Assembly: GCA_963854835.1 (NCBI GenBank)
Contig: OY978530.1
Span: forward strand, 37,945,639 to 38,009,638
Source of the DNA: Megamerina dolium
Taxonomy: Eukaryota; Arthropoda; Insecta; Diptera; Megamerinidae
DNA: 64,000 bases
Direction of reading: 5' to 3'
The notes under the pieces are model-generated. The model did not search any database. It was not told the DNA's origin and saw nothing but the letters and a program-made list of their open reading frames with translations. Shown piece after piece: positions 11,399-21,599 of this stretch (position 1 is its first letter; the number at the start of each line of letters is the position of its first letter). Both the position numbers and the translations under genes were made by a program.

Positions 11399-11432
11399 TA
11401 AAGATTATAAAAACTAGTTTTAATCAGTAACA

Positions 11433-12498
11433 TCCTCCTCTCCGTGATTCGAATCGCTGACGGGAGAATCACCTTTTACGTCGAGCACTGCCACCTATGA
11501 AGCAAGCCTTCGTAGATTTCCCGCAGTGGTTTTTACCAAAACTGACCTCATTTGACCATCTGCGGTCGGTGTTGCTTTCACCACCAACGTCACATACGAT
11601 TACCACGTCGCCAATACATATACAGCGGAACATGCCTTAACGAACTAGAATTCACAAGATTTTGTGCTTCAATAAGGAAGTTTTGAAGGGTCTCCACCTG
11701 CGGTGCTCGTTCTTTTAAGGTAAATTTCAGGACTCACTTCACCGTGCGTACCATTTGCTCCCACACGTCCCTTGTCGATGAATTTTCTGGAGTATTGAAC
11801 AGCTGCTTGTAATGTATGGCGGCAATCGTGGCTTCGAAGTTATGGTGATGAAACATTTGGTGGTAATATCTGACTACCATGTGTTAAAATAGATGACTCT
11901 TTGGCAATATAACTGCTCGCTTAGCTGATGCAGATACACACTCGGCGTAATCGATTTGACCACCTAAAGGCAGAACGCCTTCATCATCTAACGTAGGACA
12001 CAACTTGTAAAGTGAACTGCTTTTACAAGGTACTCCATTGGGGAAGTACCTCAACAACTGTTACTGCAACACTTCTGTTATAACGCGAGCAACAAAGTGT
12101 TTATAAAACATAGAATCGAATCTGATCCATTCGAATACGGTCTTCGAATCCGTCCAAAGTACTATCATATTTGGTTTAACGTCGCTGCCGATGCCAATGG
12201 CTTTCTTCAACCAAACTCCTAGAATGTAGTTCTAGATTTGGTATTGACAACGGCTTGAGCGCACTATACCTTGATCGCCCGGCAATAAACGAGACATCTG
12301 TTTCATTGTTATGACTGATCCGCCACTAAGCCACAGCTAAGAATTCAAGCTGACTTGCATCAACGAAAATGTGAAATTGGATGTCAGCTTTAGCGTTGAA
12401 TAACTGTGGCTGGTAACACCGCCACCGGTACCTTCAAACCTTCTATGGTCCTTAAACTTCTGTACCAATCAAACCACTTGTCATATATATCATCAGGA
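11433..12498 (-). pseudogene. BEL A RNase H and integrase remnant
   Basis: Only traces remain. Near 12,340-12,400 the minus strand reads HIFVDASQLEF, the RNase H start, and close to the LTR it reads GQMRSVLVKTTAGNLRRLA then VAVLDVKGD, the usual C-terminus of Pao integrase just before the purine tract. The middle, about 11,700-12,250, is riddled with stops. Confidence 0.6.
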
Positions 12499-12503
12499 AT
12501 AGG

Positions 12504-12944
12504 TAGGAATACGGCAGAATGAAATTCGCACACACTGCTCAGAAAATTTACTTTTCTTTGAGTGTGTTGGCAACATTGGTTTTACCAACTCTCCGTTGCC
12601 ATGTTAAATTTGTTTATTATTTTTTTAATCGCATGTTACAACCCAAAGTATATAGACTGCCAGTGCGCGCGAAAATTCGAATCTCTCTCTATTTAGTTGA
12701 AACTATAACATCAAATAAATATTGTTAATTTAAAATAGTAAAAATCGCGTGTGTCATCATTCATATATTATAATAAATAAACAACACCATCGTTCGTAAC
12801 AGACACACAAAACACATCATCACATATAACATCAATACTCAACAACAACAACAGCTTCATACCCATCCTCGCAAATAACGACCGCCTGGAGCAAGCAACC
12901 AACGTTCGATCGAGCTCATCGGTACCCCATCCCTCATACAATCA
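12504..12944 (-). mobile_element. Solo LTR inserted in BEL A
   Basis: A 441-bp segment flanked by a perfect 5-bp duplication ATAGG (12,499-12,503; 12,945-12,949). In reverse complement it aligns with 23,780-24,240, a second solo copy. It starts TG on the minus strand. Removing it and one duplication restores the BEL A frame (HKPIPDDIYDKW). No internal region is present, so it is a solo LTR of an unidentified retrotransposon. Confidence 0.7.
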
Positions 12945-12950
12945 ATAGGC

Positions 12951-13500
12951 TTATGACAATCCACGTTGCGCTGCCACAGTCGTTGTAGCGCAAAAAGTAG
13001 CGCTGCTCACCAAACCAAACAGGCCGAACATTGACATTAGTACCCTGAGCTTTTCCCCTTTCGTTGGGTTACGAATACCATCTAACAGAGTTTTTGGCAC
13101 CTTAGCGAACGACAGATTAAAACAAAAGTAGTCCTCTTTTGGACACCAGTCCATGCCAAGTGCTTTCTCCGTTGCACCTTAATCCTTTTAGATGCCAACT
13201 TCATTCGGCGTTTATTGGGGTTGCATGCCGCAAAATGTGGCAGGTACCATGTATGATCATCAACATTTTCTGCCTCGGCCACTGATAACTTTTTCGCAAA
13301 GCCTTTGTCAACTTACGCATTAATTTTGTTAGTGTACCAATCACCATATTCGAAATCTGCATTGATTTTTGACTATCTGTAGCAAACGTTTTAAAGCCGT
13401 ATCGTGATCTGTGCGAAACTAATGTTATCATTGCCCCATAACAAGCCAGTCTCGTATCGACCGTTTACTAAGGTATTAGTTTCCCTAATTTTTCTGCTCG
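12951..13500 (-). pseudogene. BEL A RT C-terminal part
   Basis: Minus-strand frames (13,201-13,431; 13,082-13,282; 12,951-13,154) read in series give MDWCPKEDYFCFNLSF, then KVPKTLLDGIRNPTKGEKL and VLMSMFGLFG. These are the W.P..D.F.F and PTKR..L...MS.FDP.G blocks after the Pao polymerase domain. The YVDD box is not recognisable. Frame breaks are frequent. Confidence 0.75.
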
Positions 13501-13713
13501 AATGCCTGTCTCGAATCTGCATATTGGCACTGATTTTACTTCGAAATTGTCACCGAAGAAATACTCTGAGATTTGTTTATTAAGTTCGTATAGCTCGGTA
13601 GTCACAATGTTCACATGACCAACAGTGAAATCAGTACAGCTTTCTTTGGACCAAAAATTGTCTATTCCAATTTTGTTAGATGTGCTGCAAATCTTTTACC
13701 AATATTCATAACT

Positions 13714-14016
13714 TTAATCAATCGTATTAAATGCGTATGTGGCCAGCCAAATAATAGTTGAAGAGTTAAGTTGAAATAATAAAAAATATTTGCAGCTCTC
13801 AGCTGTTCGTGTTTCTTCACCTAACTTCAAAGACTGATTTGGCAAGTACAATTTCTTTGTTGTCCGTACTCCACTCATTTGATATGCTGCAGTTTGTGCA
13901 CAAACCCCGGCGATTTCAAATGATACGCGCCGCGACTGTGCACTTGTTGTTGGGTTGCCAATCCACTTTAAGCGAAGCATATCAGTTTTACCCTTAACTC
14001 CAATGAGTTTTGCCAT
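13714..14016 (-). pseudogene. BEL A protease-downstream fragment
   Basis: A minus frame of 100 codons. The order LKWIGNP, a helix, YQMSGVRTTKKLYLPNQSL matches the segment following the aspartic protease active site in Pao elements (V.RTV..L.LP.QSL). The active-site Asp itself is upstream and unreadable. Confidence 0.6.
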
Positions 14017-14239
14017 AATCTTCTCTATCAGCTATATTTTCGCTACTTCATCAATGAACGCGATGGCATTCACTTACCCTTTCGGCTCTTTCAATTTGAC
14101 AGGCATATATTTCAATAGTCTTTGGGGTTGGAATGTATCAGTTGATCTACGGAATGAATGCTTCGCAGTTTGATAGCCACTACATTACTACATGTAATGT
14201 AGTACATGGCGACTACATTACTACATTGCTGCTTTTATC

Positions 14240-14882
14240 CGAATTCTCGTTCGAATTTCCTTTGTGCAGTAAACGATTGTTGAATCTGTCACAAGCTTGC
14301 AATCCACATTGACGTCATTTTGAACAGGTGTGCATATTATGACCAGACTGCAAACAAGAAAAGCTATTTTTATTTTTTTCACAATATTCCACCGGTATGA
14401 ATATTATGCATTTTTGAACTTTTGACATTTTTGATTTTCGCCGCACATTTGACACTTCTAATCCTCTATGTTAATAGACATCACCGGCTTTATTGAATAT
14501 TTATTTTTAGTGTTTTATTTTTCGTTTACAGAAGACTGTTTTGCGAGCATAACATCAGCGGCATACAACGCGACGTGTTGCAGCCAATTAGAGAAACCTC
14601 CAACTGTGGGGTACGGTTGTTGCAGGGTCAATATGTGACGGGTCCATTCTTCTCTTTTGGTGAATGGCAACTTGCTGAGCAACTCATCTAGTAATATTGG
14701 ATTATTTAAAGGGGAGGCATTGGAACTTACATTTGGTTGATGCCTAATAACGTTTTGAAGTTGTAGTCCTTTTTCCGATGAAGCTAAGCCCAACTATAGT
14801 TGCTTGATTTGTTCGAGTAGCTCATCGCCTGCTGCAATTGTGGGATCGATTTCATCACCACTAGTCTGGTTGCTGTTAGACA
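14240..14882 (-). pseudogene. BEL A gag remnant
   Basis: Two minus frames form the N-terminal gag: the start MSNSNQTSGDEIDPT at 14,882, a stop at about 14,796, then LDELLSKLPFTKREEW and a PYPTVGGFSNWLQ motif, the usual LP...R.W...PTV..FS.WL of BEL gags (14,515-14,793). Near 14,250-14,400 a weak zinc-knuckle-like trace CLQSGHNMHTC follows. The role in the family is the particle coat and RNA binding. Confidence 0.65.
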
Positions 14883-14990
14883 TTTCGCAAAATTTTGTGT
14901 TTTTCTTATTGATGCGCAGATGATATTTTCATCTAAGCAATATAAAAATTGTGCGGCAACCCAATTTGTAAAAAACAAATATAAAAAGAA

Positions 14991-15323
14991 TGTTGTAGAT
15001 GGCGACTATTCCAAGTAAAACAGCACGAAATATTTTTAAAAATACGGTTCGCAAATTTTTTATATCCGATTGGATCGGATAAAATTAGTTAATTGAGTTA
15101 ATTAGTTAATCTCGTGTTCTTCGTTTTTCCCAAACTAAAATAAAGAATCGGAAGCGCATAAGCAATCATACTTCAACCTATGCAGAGTTGTGCATAAAAG
15201 TACATGGTTTTTCAAAATGATAATAATTTATATCAATCAATTAATTCAATTCAGTACAGAAAGCATTTAGTATATAAACCGGTTTATTATAAATATGATC
15301 AAAACTAAGTTTAATCAGTAGCA
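14991..15323 (-). repeat. 5' LTR of BEL element A
   Basis: A 333-bp LTR. On the minus strand it runs TGCTACTG ... CTACAACA. It pairs with 9,952-11,432. Confidence 0.8.
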
Positions 15324-15460
15324 ATTCTGTTGTCGGTCATATACATGTAGACGAGTAGGCTATGTATGAATTACTGTGTATGCATGTATGATTACTTTAA
15401 CTTTGAAAACTTCGAAGAAAAACCGTTGCCACGCGTTAAATCAGGAGATGTTGCAGCTAT
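15324..15460 (+). pseudogene. BEL/Pao relic C, second piece
   Basis: Plus-strand reading resumes after the BEL A insertion and gives a YELLCM(Y) segment then DYFNFENFEEKPLPRVKS. This resembles the L...YF.LENFGVKP linker before the Pao RT. It ends where an RTE copy begins at about 15,460. Confidence 0.55.
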
Positions 15461-17012
15461 GTTGCGAACAGGTTTATGTGTCGCAAAGAACAAACGATGT
15501 CCTACACAGAGAAAGTTTTACGGCAATAATCTGCAATTACTAGAGGCAATAAATACGTTTACCACTCGATTATCGGATCTGCTTATGAATGCGCATGCGA
15601 ATGTGAACACGTATATCCCACTCCATGACTACTGCTGCCGAAGAAGTAATCGGTTTGTACCGGCCCATAGTCTTGCTCCAAATCACGACGACAATTACAT
15701 TCGAGAGATGTGTTAGAAGTGATTATGCTTCGTGACGCACTTTACCTCTAAGTGCTTGGTATGATCAGGAGTGTCGCGACACTACTCTAGAGGAAGATAT
15801 CTGCTACTTAAAAACACACAGCGTGTAGGTTCTACCCGAGCTGTTAAGCGGAAAAACGTATTTTTAGGCGCAAAACGAGAGATAAAAAGACGCGAGTGTA
15901 AGGAGATAGAGATGAGTAGAGACAGGAATGAGACTAGAATATTCTTCAAGAAGATCAAGCACATGAATGGTGGTTTAAATCCTGGAGCCTCTTCCTGTCG
16001 TGACAAAATAGGAATCTGGTTACAAATGCACAGAGTGTATTGAGCTTATAGTGAGAACACATCCACGTTATTGAATTTCGACGCTTCGAACAATGACGAG
16101 GTCAGAGAGGCCATTTATAGGCTGAAAAACAACAAAGCAGCAGGTGCTGATGGCCTACCTGCTGAGCTGTTTATGACCGGAGGCGATGAGCTGCTCCTAC
16201 GGATCATTCGATCATTTCCTACGGATGAAAGCATGGTCTATGATTGGATGCTCAGTATCCTCTGTCCCGTATATAAGAAAGGAGACCACACAATTTGCGC
16301 CAGCTACCGTTGTATAAGTCTTCTTACATACAATGTACAATGTACAATGTACAATGTAGATCGCATACAAGGTTCTATCGAGCGTACTGTGTGTAAGATT
16401 GAAACCAATGTTTAACAACCTTATTCGACCTTATCAGTATGGCTTCACTTGGTAAATCCACCATCTACCAGATTGCGTAAAATCCTCGAGAAGACTGAAG
16501 AACAAGAGATCGACACACACCATCTACACAACAATGTCTGAGTTCGGTATTCCTGCGAAGCGTGACACTGTATAACTCCCGTTGTGCAGTGAAAATGGGG
16601 ACGGATCTCCCCCCGCCGTTTAATACCGAACATGGTTTCAGACAAGGTGATTCGTTATAGTGCGACTTCTTCAATCTTATTATCGAGAATATAATACGAG
16701 CTGCTGATCTACAACATAATGGCACTATCTCCAACAAAAGTATCATGCTGTTGGCGTATGACATTGTCTTACGGGTCTTACGGTTAACGAGGTCAAGACG
16801 AAGGCTAAGAAGGTGTTAAATTCGGAACCAGCTGGTAGATGACGCAGAAGGAGCAGACCTAGCCTCCGGTGAAAAGGCCAAGTGCTGAAGAACTTGACAG
16901 CGCTCGGAGTTTCTAACTGGCGCCAGCTAGCGAAGAAGACAGTTGGCTGATGAAGCATGCTAGATTCAGCCTCAATCAATTCTTGGTTGTATTGGCCACA
17001 TATGTAAATAAC
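15460..17012 (+). mobile_element. RTE-clade retrotransposon, truncated and degenerate
   Basis: Plus-strand relative of the element at 38,203-41,207. Blocks in order: VAKNKRCPTQRKF (15,480), TRLSDLLM, the basic region, MNGGLNPGASSCRD (about 15,963), RLKNNKAAGADGLPAELF (16,096), a shifted RT, CAVKMGTDLP and GFRQGDSL near 16,640, LLAYD near 16,750 and the C-terminal NWRQLAKK block (about 16,917). It ends at a GGCCACATATGTAA tail matching the RTE 3' end. The endonuclease is absent and RT frames are broken. A GTACAATG microsatellite has expanded at 16,329-16,362. Confidence 0.82.
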
Positions 17013-17757
17013 TAAGACGAAGTGAAGTTCGAGCCAGGTAGCTGAAAAGATTAATGGAACATCGCTAAACTGTAATTTAAAGAAAGGGCCTAATGACTAT
17101 AAGCCAAAATTACTAACGCTGCCGGTGACATAAAGTAACTCATATTTGCCGATGTGATTGAGCTGTTGCATACTTTGTATACGCCATGACAACAAGGTTT
17201 AAATCATTTTCGTGCCAGGAAGTTCACGCAGCAGCCCTATAAAATCTATCCCGAGGATCGAGCTTGAGGCTGCCGTGTTAGGTGTACGGTTAGAGGATAA
17301 AATTCTAAATTCCCACGACGTGAAGCCAAAAGAATATGTGTAGTGGTCAGATTCGAAAACCGTCATCCAATGGACTTGATCCGATGCTCGGCGTTACAAG
17401 AAATTCGTTTCTCATCATATAGCTGAAATCTTACATACGTTAGACGTAAAGCAGTGGAGGTGGGTGCCAGGATACAAGAATCGCGCTGATGATGCGACCA
17501 GACCGCACGTGGTATATTCATTCTCATCGGACGGTAAATGGATAAATGGACCAACATTGCTGAAACTCGCGGAAGACAATTGGAATCCAATGTCGAAGAA
17601 CATGGTGGTGGAGGAAGAAGAAAAAAATCGCGCAAAGCATCTACATGCATGTAGTTGCAGTTACGGATTTCAATCTTCTAGAAGAAAAATTGGCAATAAA
17701 TCTCAAAATATTCTTCAGAGACTTCTCGAATTTTTTGGCAGTGCCTGAAAAAAAAAA
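17013..17757 (+). pseudogene. BEL/Pao relic C, RNase H and linker
   Basis: Plus-strand sequence reads ELEAAVLGVRLEDKI, then WSDSKTVIQW, ARRYKKFVSHHIAEIL, WRWVPGYKNRADDATR, a short linker and WINGPTLLK. These are consecutive RNase H and linker blocks of Pao polyproteins, here with only a few stops (about 17,340 and 17,375). The frame at 17,464-17,748 carries the last part. Some sequence upstream (17,013-17,200) is decayed. It is probably the same relic as 9,400-9,946 and 15,324-15,460. Confidence 0.75.
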
Positions 17758-17974
17758 TTAAAACCGATAAAATCAAAATAACAATTCATCTTAATCTCAC
17801 AATATCGGAGAAGACAAATTTAACTTAAGAAGAGTTTATAAAATCATTTGAGTAATATTGCAACTCAAAGAAGTATGATATATATGGGAGGATAAAATTT
17901 TATATGCGTAGACAAAAAGAAGGAAGGGGAAATTTTTAATCCGTTTCTAATAGATTTAAATGGTGATCTTTGAT

Positions 17975-18110
17975 TCTCTAACGGACTTAGATTCTATTTT
18001 GGGTCTTCCCACATGTACTCCAAGAGCTGCACGTAGAATTCCGCTGGCGTTAGTATAAAAATTAAAAAGCATTTGGAGGACTCGGTTAAGCATTAAAGAA
18101 TGAGAGTAGT
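17975..18110 (+). pseudogene. Ty3/Gypsy relic, protease-RT junction (left part)
   Basis: The plus strand reads RIPLALV, then LKKHLEDSVKH, the pre-RT stretch of Gypsy polymerases. The reading resumes after the BEL B insertion at 24,315 (FKNLTVI, then LDPKDLNKG). The 5-bp duplication GTAGT ends this piece. Confidence 0.65.
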
Positions 18111-18371
18111 TGTTGGCGACTACCTAAAGGTGCAACTCTGCACGCAAATGAGATGACATTTCTCACTGTCATTCGTTGTTATTCATATCAGTATTCGTAT
18201 CCTTTCGTATTCACTTCCGTTCTGTAACTTGACAGCAACACACACAATGTATTCTTCTTAGTAATTACAAATAATCAATAAAGTTTTATTATTCTATGGT
18301 AACATACCATATTACTCTAAAAATTTATTATTTATTTGAACCAGCGGAATTAGAACTTCGATTCGCGAACA
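18111..18371 (+). repeat. 5' LTR of BEL element B
   Basis: A 261-bp LTR starting TGTTGGCGAC and ending TTCGCGAACA, repeated at 23,583-24,309. Confidence 0.88.
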
Positions 18372-18466
18372 TAATTTGGTCCTTCGAACCGCGGATTACA
18401 TCAATAATATCGGATTATTATGGATGCGCTTCTTTGGCAGAGGATCACCATTAAAGGATCACCATT

Positions 18467-18505
18467 GTAATTTTCAATGCACGTATCACGTGCATTGAAA
18501 ATTAC
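18467..18505. repeat. Perfect hairpin in the BEL B leader/gag
   Basis: Two 18-base arms, GTAATTTTCAATGCACGT and its exact reverse complement, enclose a three-base loop. A 14-base direct repeat containing AGGATCACCATT lies just upstream (about 18,440-18,467). Confidence 0.85.
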
Positions 18506-18688
18506 ATTTCACAGCCCAACTGTTCCTGCGCAGATATAGAAGTACGATTCACGAAACTAGATTGTATAATCAAACAATTTGATGTCATTCAAACATATAT
18601 TGAACAATAAGTAAGCGATGAAAAATTTAGTGATGAATTACTAACGCGTGAAGAAATTGGAACACGTTGCTACGCAATAAAGGCAAGG

Positions 18689-19161
18689 ATGTTGGAAACG
18701 TTGCATATCATCAGCAATTCAGACGGAGGTTCTACAGGTAATGATTTTTCAAATTCCCCTATAAATGCTGCCATAGAAAGTTTAGCACAAAGTCAAACTA
18801 AATTAAATACGATATTGGAGAGCATTGCGGAGGAAAAACAGCACAATTTGAATAGAGTAAACCGACTATTTGCTAAACCAACTTTACCAGAATTAACGAT
18901 ACCCGAGTTCGGTGGGCATATGAAGAATGCTTGCGCTTCCGAGATTTGTTCAAAGCTCTCGTAATAGAGCGCAGTGAACTCGCTGGTATTGAAAAAATTG
19001 AATATCTACAAAGTCGCATCAAGGGTAAAGCGTCATCGATCATAACGCATCTGCCTCCAAGCTACGAGAATTTTAACATTGCGTGGAAGTTATTATGTGA
19101 TCGGTATGACAAACAATCGTTAATAGTTGATGCACATATGCAGAAGAAAATCATTAGTTAA
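18689..19161 (+). pseudogene. BEL B gag fragment (DUF1759-type)
   Basis: Two overlapping frames (18,689-18,964 and 18,931-19,161). The first ends TLPELTIPEFGGH, the conserved LP.I.LP.F.G start of the BEL gag core. After a one-base shift the second gives FRDLFKALV, then IEKIEYLQSRIKGKA and AWKLLCDRYDKQ, the DUF1759 helices. The zinc knuckles expected downstream are deleted: only about 250 bases separate this from the protease. The N-terminal part (from about 18,421) is interrupted by stops. Confidence 0.75.
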
Positions 19162-19250
19162 CGACGCATATACGGAGCTTTTATAGTACAATTAATGAAA
19201 ATTACAATGTATTACACGTTCTAAGCCAACCAGTTGAATCCTGGTCTAGA

Positions 19251-19853
19251 GTGCTTATATATCATTTATCTAAAAAACTACCACCTGATACAAGGCCCGC
19301 TTGGTCCCGAGAGTCCAGAAATATAGAGGAACCGACGTTCCAACAATTTATGTCATTTCTCAATGATCGCGTAGCGGATCGTGAGAAATATGAAACTACA
19401 TGTAACTACACGTGCCGTGCGCTGCTGGATACTGGATCACAATCGACATTAATATCCGAATCATGCGCTCAGCGATTATTACTTCCTCGTACACATGCAA
19501 GTGTATTGATTAGTGGAATTGGTACATCCACCAGTCGCTCAATTGTCTCTCGTGGTAAAATAACTATTCAAATATGTGCCGAGCCACATAATGATATGGC
19601 CACGATTGCTTACGTGCTGTCAAAATTACTCGATGATGTACCACAATTGCAGGTACCAATCGCTTATATGGAGTATTTTAAAATGCTAAATCTCGCCGAT
19701 CGGTATTTTGATAAGCCAGCAACAATAGAGCTACACCTTGGAGTAGATGAAGTATTTAACGCAATTACACGGCACACTAATCGCGAAAAATACACTATTT
19801 GGTTGGGTTATCGCTGGAAGCGTCACCTTCGACGTCCCCCTAATCGAAGCTAG
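19251..19853 (+). pseudogene. BEL B protease region
   Basis: A frame of 200 codons. Residues 1-45 are a gag-like tail (LNDRVADREKYE). After a probable deletion that removes the knuckles comes LLDTGSQSTLIS at about residues 59-70, the retropepsin active site (D-T-G). It continues with a GIGTSTS flap-like region and IAYVLSKL. The frame ends in a shift overlapping the RT lead-in at 19,747. In the family this enzyme cuts the polyprotein. Confidence 0.78.
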
Positions 19854-20961
19854 TGTGCTTCAGACGTCACTGATTGATATTGATCACCTCTTGCCTCGCT
19901 TTTGGAACCAAGAAAGTGTTACAGAGGGAGACGCGACATCGACGGAAAGCGATATTGAAAAACATTTCGCAGAAACATATCGGGTGCAAGCCGATGGATG
20001 CTTTGTTGTAAAATTGCCCTTTAGCTCTACGTCGATGAGGTTAGGGGAAACACAGAGTGTTGCTTTAAAACGTTTGTATTCTATGGAAAGGCGCTTCGCA
20101 CAAGATGCCATGTTAAAACAACAATATACATCGTTCATGAGGGATTATATAAAATTAGGTCATATGAGTCGGACCATTCGGCAATAGTGCCAGTCAATCA
20201 TATTTTCGCATCACTCAGTATTAAAACCATCTAGCACAACCACTAAGCTTAGAGTTGTGTTCGACGCTTCCGTTAAATCGTCAAATGGCCTGTCCTTGAA
20301 TGACTGTTTACTAACAGGCCCAGTTATTCAAAACGATCTCTTCGTATTTTTAGCACGGTTCCGTAAACATAGAATAGCGTTTTCAGCCGATATCGCTCAA
20401 ATGTACCTACAGATTTTGATTGACGTGAAGGATCGATATCTACAGCAAATATTTTGGCGTGAAAATACAGACACAGAGCCCGAAATATTTCAACTGAATA
20501 AGCTTACGTACGGTACGTCACCAGCGTCATATATTGCTACTAGAGTACTCAAACAAATAGCACTTAACAATATGAAACAGAATCCTGATTCATGCTATCA
20601 TTTAATAGAGCGTTTTTACATGGAAGATTATATAAACGGTGAATATTCATTGCTATTTTCATCAAGAATGGATTAACTATTGAATAACGCAGGCATGCGG
20701 TTTCGAAAATGGGCATCGAATCGTTCCGAATTTTTACAAGAAATTCCTTACGAAGATCGCGAAAATTCCCATGAGTTATATATCGCTGAGAAGGACGGTA
20801 TAAAGGCGTTAGGGATTTTATGGCATACACAGCAAGATGTTTTTCGTTGGCAAATTTCACTAAATCCCATTGACAGCTCAGCCACCAAACGAAATATCCT
20901 TTCCATGATCGCGAGTGTGTTTGATCCCATGGGATGGTTGGCGCCGTTGGTGATTTTTTAA
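19747..20961 (+). pseudogene. BEL B reverse transcriptase
   Basis: One reading frame is kept from 19,747 onward but is cut by stops at 20,185 (TAG), 20,674 (TAA) and 20,959 (TAA). Blocks: LFGWVIAGS, RFWNQESV, the VVFDAS motif at 20,254, SADIAQMYLQI (RT motif A), QLNKLTYGTSPAS (motif B) and FYMEDYINGE, where the family's YVDD catalytic box is degraded to YMED. Then comes MRFRKWASNR and ILSMIASVFDPMGWLAP. The last helix continues past the third stop into 20,971-21,100. Confidence 0.82.
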
Positions 20962-20970
20962 AAATTATTT

Positions 20971-21501
20971 ATGAGAAAACTATGGTCCACAGGAAACGAG
21001 TGGGATGATTCCTTACCCACAGCGCTACGAGATGAGTGGAACAACTTTCTGGTCGATGCTAAAAAGATTAACGATATTACTATACCAAGGTGGGTGAACT
21101 TCGATCAGGGTTCGTCTGCCGAATTACGTGCATTCGGAGATGCATCCCAGATGTCTTACGCCGCAGTCATCTTCTTGCGAGTTCAAAACTCAACAAATGC
21201 AGTGTCCGTGTCGCTTATAGCTGCAAAATCACGACCAGCACCAATGAAACCTACAACGTCAATTCCACGACTGGCAGTGCAAAAGAAACATACTTCGTGG
21301 AGGTATGTTCCGTCTTCCAAAAATCCAACAGATCACGCAACCAGAGGTGTCACACCTAATCATCTAATGCATTTAAGGCAGTGGTGGTGTGGCCCAGAAT
21401 TTCTACTTACAACTGAATTGAAGCTCTGGGGAATACCGAGTGATTCCACAGAATTACCGAGCAAGTGCTCAACTCTATGCAATCAACAAATAACAGCCTA
21501 A
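20971..21501 (+). pseudogene. BEL B RNase H with internal deletion
   Basis: A frame of 176 codons in phase with the RT. It reads ELRAFGDASQMSYAAVIF (the RNase H start) and LIAAKSRPAPMKPTTSIPRL, then jumps directly to WRYVPSSKNPTDHATRG and LRQWWCGPEFL. Roughly 100 residues, including the WSDS block, are missing between IPRL and WRYVP, so the nuclease is not functional. Confidence 0.8.
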
Positions 21502-21599
21502 ACTGTTCAAGACACGCTGTTCTTCGAAAGAACAACAAATACAGATTTCTACGATGAACGTTTATCTCGTTTTTCCAATTTCAATCGATAGTACGTTCA

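Larger units (their letters stand above)
9952..11432 (-). repeat. 3' LTR of BEL element A, interrupted by a mariner
   Basis: After removal of the mariner (10,269-11,398 plus one TA) this LTR is about 349 bp and aligns along its length with 14,991-15,323. On the minus strand it starts TGTTACTG after a purine run (11,433-11,447) and ends CTACA. Several indels separate the two LTRs, so the element is old. Confidence 0.8.
9952..15323 (-). mobile_element. BEL/Pao retrotransposon A, degenerate, with both LTRs
   Basis: A minus-strand element bounded by related LTRs (14,991-15,323 upstream and 9,952-11,432 downstream). The flanks give an imperfect 5-bp target duplication (ATACT at 9,947-9,951; ATTCT at 15,324-15,328). 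Gag, protease, RT, RNase H and integrase remnants follow in the normal order from right to left. It has been invaded by a DD37D mariner (10,269-11,398) and a solo LTR (12,504-12,944). It is inserted in BEL relic C, whose plus-strand reading continues on both sides. Confidence 0.8.

Noticed and set aside
13955..14173. Plus-strand open frames in 13,800-14,200
   Set aside because: They are antisense to the BEL A protease/gag remnants, which give recognisable motifs on the minus strand.
14170..14230. Short ACTACATTA/TAATGTAGT palindromes as a possible insertion end
   Set aside because: Short and without matching partner or target duplication; likely chance in decayed BEL A sequence.
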